A stretch of 64,000 bases of DNA from Heliopora coerulea (Eukaryota; Cnidaria; Anthozoa; Scleralcyonacea; Helioporidae): contig JASJOG010000253.1 of the NCBI GenBank assembly GCA_030142905.1, positions 86,001-150,000 of the forward strand. Reading direction: 5' to 3'. Each line of letters starts with the position of its first letter. The first letter of the stretch is position 1. This document shows positions 39,301 to 48,600 of this stretch, piece by piece. The notes under the pieces are model-generated. The model was not told the DNA's origin and made no database searches. It was given only the letters and a program-made list of their open reading frames with translations. Both the position numbers and the translations under genes were made by a program.

Positions 39301-42300
39301 CTTCAGAATTTGGGTTTGCAGAGTCTTCATTGATGTGGTTAATTAAGCAATGTTCTGTTTTGCCGATGTAACTATCTCGACAACCAGGACATGTGAATTT
39401 ATAAATAACAGAACTTTGGTATCCCGTTGGTGTACCGTCTTCACAGGAAACGAAATAGTCAGATTCGATGCTTGTTCAATTTATAAGGAGTTTGCATGGA
39501 TACTTGTGGAGGCGAGTGACTTTGCGAAAGAATTTCCGCCTTAAGGCTGTTTTCCATTTCATCCGCTTGGCCCGCGCGGGCGTAGCGGCCTCTGTCGAGC
39601 ATGCGCCAACGCAGACCAACTACCAACGTTTGCGCAATACTTAGCTCGTTCGTTATGCACGAGCGGATACGCGTTGGTAGTTGGACCGTTTTCAACTTTC
39701 ACAGCGAACTTCAGCGAACTCGCTTGACTTGCACATTCACGTGATTGGTGTAAACCAATCGGATTATCTGAGACTGCCACTTCAGTATAGACCAATTGCA
39801 ATTCTGCCAACAGTGCCAAGTACAATGACAACAGTACTAAATCAATCAACCGAAGAACGAAGCCAAGACGAAGCTGGTATTCTTAAAAACAGTTTATGAC
39901 GAAGATGATCGACTTGATGAGTATCTAGTGGAAGAAGTCCGCAAATATAGATTACTGTGGGATACTTCAGGCAGAGGTTATTGTTCCGTAAAACATCTGC
40001 CTCCTTTGAAATCTTGCTAGCACTTCTAACATTATAAGCGATAAAGCCATTTCCTTTAATTACTCGCCCTTGTATTTATCTGTTTTTATTCGAGGATTTG
40101 AAAGACGGATAATGCTTAAGACTGCGCGGAAACACAGGACTAGTATTTATGATCAGTTTGACTATTCTTCAAAATTCATGCACTAGTGCTGATAACAGTT
40201 TAAAATAAAGTTTTGAATTCGGATTATCCATTTTTTACAATAAAACAAGGCTTATCTGATATACATGTACCAGCCCCATTGTTTGGATAGGTCTGTCAAC
40301 AGAACGTAAGCCATCTTAAAATTTTCCACAGGAAAGTTGAAACGAAAAAGTGACGACCTAAATATCATCTTAACTATGACCCTCTCCCAACAAACATTTA
40401 AGCTTACAGTTGCCGACGGGAGTCGAAAAATATTCACAAGAATATACATAACCATAGAAGTACAACATAATCTACTGTAGTGCCAAAATTGAAGTGCCAA
40501 TTCCGTGTGTGAGGATTTTATATATTCGCATTCTTTGGAATTTTTCCATTAAAATGTATCTTGCTTTTAAAAAATTCATCTTCATGGAGATTTTTGAGGT
40601 CAAAGTTTGGTTTTCTCTTAGCATGGACGGGAGAAAAAACACTGGTACCCGCTTACCGGAAATGACGTTAAATTGGGAATGACTAAGAACAGCAGTAAGT
40701 GATTTACATAGCGGAAGGTTAGATTTCCGTTTGAAGAACTCGAGTTTTGTTTCGAAAAACTGCTGAGAATTGTTCGGAAACATGCAATAACACTTTCAGG
40801 TATCTCTTCTTCCTCAAATACGGACTATAGCCAAACAGACGTCATTGAGGTCAAAGGTGATTCACGAACCTTTGGCGGACGAAGAATAGATGTCCCGTGA
40901 AATCGAAGAAAGAATTGCGGAAGAAAAGCGCTTAGAAGACTTCGGAGTCGGTTAGAAGGGTCAGAAACAGTGGATAACTGACACGTGAGATTGCCATTAC
41001 GCTTCTCTTCAGCCTTCAATCTGCCAACATTTTAACACAATCCCTAGTAAGCGGGCAACCAGGCGGGAATTGTAATTTTTGAATAAATATAATAGCATAA
41101 CACAATACAAGGAATACGTCCATAATCAGATATAATAAAAGTGCTGCAACGTTTCTTGGCGTGATGCGACATCATCAGAGTAAGGATAAAATTATAGTTT
41201 GCAATGAATAAACAGATACTTTAGAAGTATTCTATTACGGAATCTTTAGTAGTCGGAAATATAATTTAAGAATATTAAAATAAGGAAAGATGAACGGAGC
41301 AACTATTGCCAGTTAAAGAAAGCATAAACTTAGAAATTAAGACTGTCTTTGATCAGCGGTTGAAGAAGACAGAATTATAAGAGACAGTGTGGCAAGTTTC
41401 GGAAAGACGACACAGTTAAAAACACTAGTCAGTGAACAAGAAACATGTCTTTTTCCAGGACAGACAGAGATTCCCGAGGGATACGAGACTCGTGCGTGTA
41501 AATGGCGAGTCGTTTGACCCACACACAATTCGGTACAGACTTGACACGTAAAAGAATAGACATAACTTCTGAACTCCTGAATTTCTGAAAAGAGAAAGTC
41601 CCTTAATTTCTAAGTTTAAACCTTCTTCAAGTGGCAATATTAGCTCTATTCGTCTTTCCTTATTTTAATATTCCTAACAAATTAGACTTTCAGCTACAAA
41701 TGATCCATTAATAGAATACTTCTACCCATGAATAATTATTGTAAACTTGTCCTTTTATCCATACTCTGATGAGTAAAGATGCTGCTTGGAGCGACGCAAT
41801 TTTAGAGCACCTAATAAAACTTTATCTGACTATGGCTATATTTCGTGTATTGCATTGGGCACTGATATTTATTCTAAGATTACGATGCCCGCCTGGTTCT
41901 CCACTTATTTAGGACTGCGCTAAATATTGATACATTGAAGACTAAAGAGAAACGTAATGACAATCTCACGTACCAGTTATCCACTGTTTCCGACCTTTCT
42001 AACCGACTCCGAAGTACTTGTAAGCGCTCTTCTTTTGCAATTTATTCTTCGTTACGAAGGGACATTCATTCTTTGCGCGCCAAAGGTTCTCCATCGTAAG
42101 GTTGGACGCTATCGTCAGCATCATTGTTGGATGCGTGATCTGTCGTGCATCCCCTTCGACTTCACTGATATCTGTCCCTGACTCATTTTGGCTATTATCC
42201 GTACACGAGTTAGAAGACATGCTTGAAAGTGATTCTGCATGTTTCTAAAAAATCCTAAGCAATTCTTCGAAACTAAAATCGAGTTTTTCAAACAGAAACC

Positions 42301-42655
42301 TAACCTTGCGATTTCCGGTAAGTAGTAACAAGTGTTCTTTCTCCCAGCCATGCTAAGATAAACCTGCGAAATTACAAATTTTGACCTCGAAAATCTCCAC
42401 GAAGATAAAACTTCTAAAAACAAGATATATTACATTCTTAATCAGATAACATCCAATGAATGTAAATATATAAAATCCCAACATACGGCACAGGCTTAAG
42501 AGCTTCATTGATAATAGCAGACATTCAGTAAATTATTTAAGGCACTTTTCTAAAAATATTTGTGTTGATCGATGACGAAAATCAAACGGTACATCAGTGG
42601 ATACTGAGAACATTCTGGAGAGAGGAGGTTTAACGTGTCAAATTTTAAAGACGTA

Positions 42656-42693
<38 letters not shown>

Positions 42694-45600
42694 AGTTGTC
42701 CAATCGTAGGTTTTTCTTTTTTTGTGACGGATATAGTAATTTTAAGTAGAGAACAGTGTCTAAACAGAGTGTAAGCACCAAGTGCGTCATGGTAAAGAAA
42801 TATCAAATGGATCAAGAGTGATAATATAATAAATCATTACTTCTGAGGATGCACAAAGACAGCCTAATGCTTTGAAATTTGCTTACCCTGTGAACGTATA
42901 AAATGCTTTTTTAGCAGAATCATTACAATTCCGAATAAGAACATTTTAGTTCACAAGTTGAAATTTGTCCCACAAACACTTCAACCAACTTTGAGCTGTC
43001 TTAAACCATCCTTTAGACTGTAGTATTAGTTTGACGTTTCATGAAAAAGGTTCTAGAATTTTGGCATAACCCGGATGGATCATCGCTTTACTCAATTTCG
43101 GCCCTGATCATGAAGATGTCTAGACATATCTTTAGCACACCAAACCTTAAAATGTCCCATGCATGGGCATGGCGCTATCATTCCATGTTAAGCCAAATAT
43201 GTTGGGCATTTGCTACGAGTTAGTTTTTTCTGGGTCTACCGCCTGATCTAATGACGAAAGGTCGGAAAGTTCGAAGTGATGAAAAAAAATTACTAAACAA
43301 AAATTCATATCGCGAGTGAACGTAGATAACTTGTTGGGACAAACTGTAAGAATAGACATGACAGAGCTGGTAACTATGTAGGGAAAGTGATATGAATGCG
43401 ACATATAGATGCAATGAGTACAAACTTGATAAGGTAAAAGAAAGTGGCTAAACAAAGAGACAGTACGATTTTAATATTCAATCCGATAGAGAAATAAAGG
43501 TCCGCGGACCAGATATCGTACTAATAAGGTAGAAAGAGAAGACCTGCTTCGTAATAGATATTGCAATTCCTTGGATGAGGCAATTTGAAGCAAAGAATTA
43601 TAAAAACTAAAAAAAGTATAAGAGTCTCAGACGAGAATTAAGGAGACTACGGGGTGTGAGAGGACACGTGATACCTATTATTAATGGTGCATCAGGATCG
43701 TCTGAAATTATCTACGTTATTGGCTTGAAGGTAGGAGTAACAATCGTTATTGAAGGGTACGGGCACAGGAAAGAAAAAGTTAGTGAAATATTATGTTCTG
43801 AAACTGGAAGTGAAAAGGACTTGGAACTGCATAGAGGTCGTGATTATACCTATCACTACTGGCAGTTTGGGAACAGTAAGCAAGTCACTCAACAGGTTCA
43901 TGAGAAAACTGTAAAGATAAAAGTGAATTTTCACGCTCTTCAGAAATCGTGTTTACTGGGAACAGAAGAATACTTCGAGAGGTGCTGGATACCTGAAAAA
44001 CTACAAGAGATCTTGGTATTTATTTAATACCGTGCAGCTACAATAATTAAAGCTGACAGAAGATGAGATAACAGTCAGAGGATGTATCACCAAATTAAAG
44101 GATGTGTAGGGAGTGATATGAAACAATCGCGCATATTGTACCAGAATGCTTTCAACTAGCCCAGAACGAGTATAAAATTAGACATCATAAGATGGTTGCC
44201 ATTATTCATTGGGACCTATGTAAAAAGTGATTTCCCTAGTAAAGGCGACAATCATGAGCAACGAGAACAGGATACTTTAGAATTTCCAAAAGTAACGACC
44301 TCCTCGAAAGTAGTGCCTTTACCGAAAGTAACGGCATATTTGCGATGCCTATAAAATTTCCCGAAAGTAGCGGTATCCCTGAAAGTAGCGGTCTCCCTGA
44401 GAGTAGCGGTCTCCCTGAAATAAGCAGTGTTCGTGAAAGTTCCGGTCTATTTACTATCTATTTAACGCAATGAAAAAAATAAAAAAACAAACACCTTAAA
44501 GACTCAAGAAATGCTTGTCAACGAATACCTGAAATTGTCAAAGTTTTTAAGGCTTTCTTCAAAAACGATTATGATCAATGTTATAAATGCTATCGGAAGC
44601 TATTCCTTACATAAGCGGGTTTTTAAAAACTATCCCAGTCTAAAATGAAGCGAATATCATGCAAAACAAGTTCGGCACTAAACGAAAGGTTTTTTAGAGA
44701 TAAATGCAGGAAGACTTTCTCAACAGTGTTTTAACGTATTTCCACGAATCGAAAATACAGACCCCGAAAGTAGCGGTCCTCAATGGCTGCTAAATCCAAT
44801 AGTAACGGTAGCCATTACTTTCGGAATTCTACGGCATCAGAAAATGATAGGGCCAAAACTTATGGCATTTGAATTGACATGGAACTTGTTGACTCAGCAA
44901 ATCCCCTGTTGCCGGGGCGACTACGTTTTCAAATGGTAATGTTTAAGTTTTTGGCTCAAGCACCCCTCTTGGCAATATTAACTAAGCGAGTCAATAAATT
45001 TTTTGTCAAACCCAGGAAATGATAAAATGGCGTGTTCGTCAAATTTTATCGGTTTTCTGGGTTATGTGTACATGTTGTTACACACGTGAACCATTATGAG
45101 GAAATTTCCAATCCTTTTAGAGATGGGTTCCGTTCGAAACCATTTTCAACAGCCAATTTTGTTTTTTTTAATGGTGTGATATGTCTCGAAGTGTTTTAAA
45201 TTTTTCCCCAGTTTTTCTCAATAGCCAAGATAATGTCATTTTATGTTACTGTGTAAACGAGACTCTTGTGTTTTAAGAAAATTGCTGCAAGAGATTCTAT
45301 GCATGAAATAAGAATTTATAATCCTAATTTTGTTAGTCAATTTTTGCGTACATTTGATCGCGGAAAAAAGCGATGATATAGGAATTAGCATCGCATTCAT
45401 TTCTGGGCCTAGCAGGGCATCGCGGTTAACGACTAGATTGACGTGTGCACGTGTGGCTGTTTGAGATTTGAGATTTGAGATTTTTTGTTTCCATGTTTTT
45501 TTTCCAAATGTTACAATCTTCTACGTACCACAGCATCTGAAAGAGCTATTCACAATCTATTAGAGTGACGGGAAGATTAAGCATAGAAAAGAAATTTAAT

Positions 45601-48600
45601 GATTTAAAAAGCTTTCTGGTGGAGACTAATTTGAAACTCGTCAAATCCAAAGAATTGCTCAATTTGGCTGAACGAGAAGGCAATACTACCCCAGGTGAAG
45701 AAACAAATACTTCTCTCATCACTCGAGACTTTGAGAAACATGGTGACAACGTCCAATCAATAGCGGCTTTGTAAAAAGGATAGAATCTGTACTCAATCCA
45801 GACTATTACGAGTCTGGAAAGTTCTCGAATATTGACGTCATACGTTATAAATAATGTTGAGTCATAACATCTGCTTCCAGAATATTGACGCACCGTTGCT
45901 ATTAATAGCTATGAAACATTCTACATTTGTCTGCACCGGAAAAATTGAGCAATGAGAGACAATTCCAGTAACGATCACTGTGCAGATTTTTAAGATAACT
46001 TGATATATTTGGTATATTACGACAACGGATCGGCCTGATTTTTGACGAGTTTGTTCACACGTATTTGTACCACACGGCATAAACATAAACGAAACCATTT
46101 AGGGACAATTTTCGTCCCGACAAACTAGATTGCAAGAGGTCCCTACTATCTTAAAAAGACAAATATCACTCGGACCAGTAGTTTAAATTTTATCCTTTCC
46201 AAGGCAAATATGAAAGATTTGGCGTCAAAAAACGAAAGAGCATCAGCTGATTAAACAATTTAATTGACATTTCAAAAATATCGATTTTTTGAGTGGAGGA
46301 CCACCTTAATAACATATCACTGGAACAATTTATACGTCCTACGAAAGTCGTATGTCGTTTGAATCTTGGTAGCGAGACCGATTTTTAGGGGAAAAATGAA
46401 ATTTCCTGCATATACACTTTAAAGCATTCCTGGGAAGCGAGGTTGATGATTTCCATTTTCGTAGAAAAAAGTTTATAATACACGACATAGTAAAACTGTT
46501 CGAAAATTGTATTTTGATCATCCCATAATTTAATTTAATTGTTGACCTATGACTATTTAAACTTACGGCTTTATAATCCTATAACAGTTGCGTATTAAAT
46601 GCAATTAAATTTCGAGGATAATAGATTAATCGGAAGGCGATTTTTCTGGAGAGAGTGAACAAGGAGAGCGATATCTCTAGGTATATCGGCCTAGTGGGGC
46701 GTAATCACCGGCGGTTTCGCCCCAGGGAGGACGAAATAACTTGGGCCGATGTCTCTGACTCAAGATCCGGCACATTCTTAGTAAAATTAATCGGTTTCTT
46801 ACCTAATATGATGACCAGAATGTTAGACATTTGTTGGCCACCACCGGCACTGGTGCTCAAGGTTACTGTAAGGGAGTACGTTCCATTGTGACTAAGATTT
46901 GCATTTCGAAATACAAGTGTAGCTCCGTCTATGGTGTACGTTTGATCAAAAATATCTGGAACTGAGGCCCTACGAGTTTTCTCAGCCAAGTCTTTAGGTT
47001 GAATTGAACCAGATCTGGTAAACGACCATTGAGTAAGAGCAATATCTGACGATGTAATATTAATTTCCCATGGCAGTTTAACCGTTGAACCTGGGAGCCA
47101 ATATGTAGCATTACCATAAGGAAACGAGATCTGCGCTAAGAGAAAAAAAAAACATCAAAAAAAACCCAAGAAAAACAACAGAAACTTGGCATCTGAGCAG
47201 ATTTCCCACCTGATAGAAGAACGGAAGTCAAAATAACTTCATTCTTTACCAGTGATCCCAAGTATACTTTCCGACTGGCTATATGCAATAATTGTAGCCA
47301 GGCGCGTAGCCAGGAATTTTTCTTGGGGGGAGGGGGTGGTTTCAATGTCGAACAACTTTTGACGCTGGAAATTTTCAACATTTCAAAAGACGCACTGCCT
47401 TCTTGTACTCTAGTTTATCACATACGAGAGTTATCTGAGCGTCATGGTAATAGAGAGTTAGCCTAATGACCGTGCCTTTTAAAGCCCTTCGTTTGTGTAT
47501 TTCACTTCCGTTAACTGATTTTTTTTTTATTTATAAACTAAGACTGGAGTAGATGATGACTTCAAATTTTTCGCTTCACTCCAGCTACTTTTTGAACTAA
47601 GGTCAATTTTGAAGGTTCCAGGCTCCAGGTATTTTATTGCATTTCAAAAAGTAGGGTCTAATTTGGATTTTCCTGAATTAGACTTCAAAGATGGAGATTA
47701 ATTTCCGTACTTGGTATTCGGTATATTAATCGACAAAAAGTACGAAAATATGTGGCATAAAATGTTTGTGTAGTTTCAAAGTACCCAGTCTAGGACTAGT
47801 AAAACAGAATTAGGCGCATGAGCCTCCTGGGGACGTTGACGGGTATATGCAATCGACAGTAACGCCATCAAACACAACTAGAGAGAATATTTCGCTACAG
47901 AAAGAGAATGGCAATTTTGGTAACGCTTTCTCCTTAAAAACGTCATTAATAATGCTCAAATTGTGAGTAATATAGAGCAGCGGTCCCCAACCCCCGGGCC
48001 GCGGCTCGGTACGGGTCCGTGGGTCATTTGGTACCGGGCCGCACAGAAAGAATAAATAACTTATGTTATTTATTCTTTATTAACGTTATTCTTCATTAAC
48101 GTTATTTACGTTACAAAGACACTGCTAATAAAGTTGCATATGAGTACACAGTGGATTCACGTTTATTATTATATTTACAATATACCACAGTTTTTATGCC
48201 GTCGTATCATTTTATTTTGTTGTATTTATCCGCCACACCTTAAAGGCCGGTCCGTGAAAATATCGTCTAATATTAAACCAGTCCGTGGCGCAAAAAAGGT
48301 TGGGGACCGCTGATATAGAGCATAAAAGTACCACAATCGTTCGACACTAGAACGTAACCACTGAGACCAGGCAACCGTGTAGAGACTGGGACAGAACAAA
48401 AATTAGGAACTTTGTTTATCGGATAATTAATATCCAAGTCACACTGTGTCCAAGTTATCCCAACCGATTAAACAATAAAGAAGTTTCAGCGAGCGAACGA
48501 GAGACAAATTCATCTACCGAGTTTTATTTGAATAGTATTTTATCCTCTATGGTCACATTTGTGGACAAAATGGTCCTTTTTGTTCAATAAGTACTTGACC

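Larger units (their letters stand above)
36038..39450 (-). mobile_element. Penelope-like element interrupted by a pogo transposon
   Basis: On the minus strand, 39450-39210 encodes SVIYKFTCPGCRDSYIGKTE and then SEVYKHIKSCEHFEFLKTLM, the PLE GIY-YIG nuclease and its C-terminal part. The non-coding tail continues to about 39079, is cut by the pogo element, and resumes at 36172-36038. There CTTCGACTAGGTTTTAGTCA and ATCATCAAGAATGCTACAGG show the PLE-type tail. Removing the inserted element leaves about 500 bp of a 5'-truncated PLE abutting the LINE tail. Confidence 0.65.

Noticed and set aside
39559..39849. Hydrophobic-start minus-strand frame considered as a signal peptide exon of another receptor
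   Set aside because: No donor in a usable phase follows the hydrophobic part and no Ig exon lies downstream that fits; the region adjoins PLE sequence.
42121..42423. 100-codon minus-strand frame considered as a gene
   Set aside because: It is one arm of a large inverted repeat; the mirrored copy at 40540-40900 is broken by stops in the same protein.
45546..45893. Open frames on both strands around 45.6-45.9 kb
   Set aside because: Both strands are open over the same stretch, there is no domain, and no splice borders fit the receptor.
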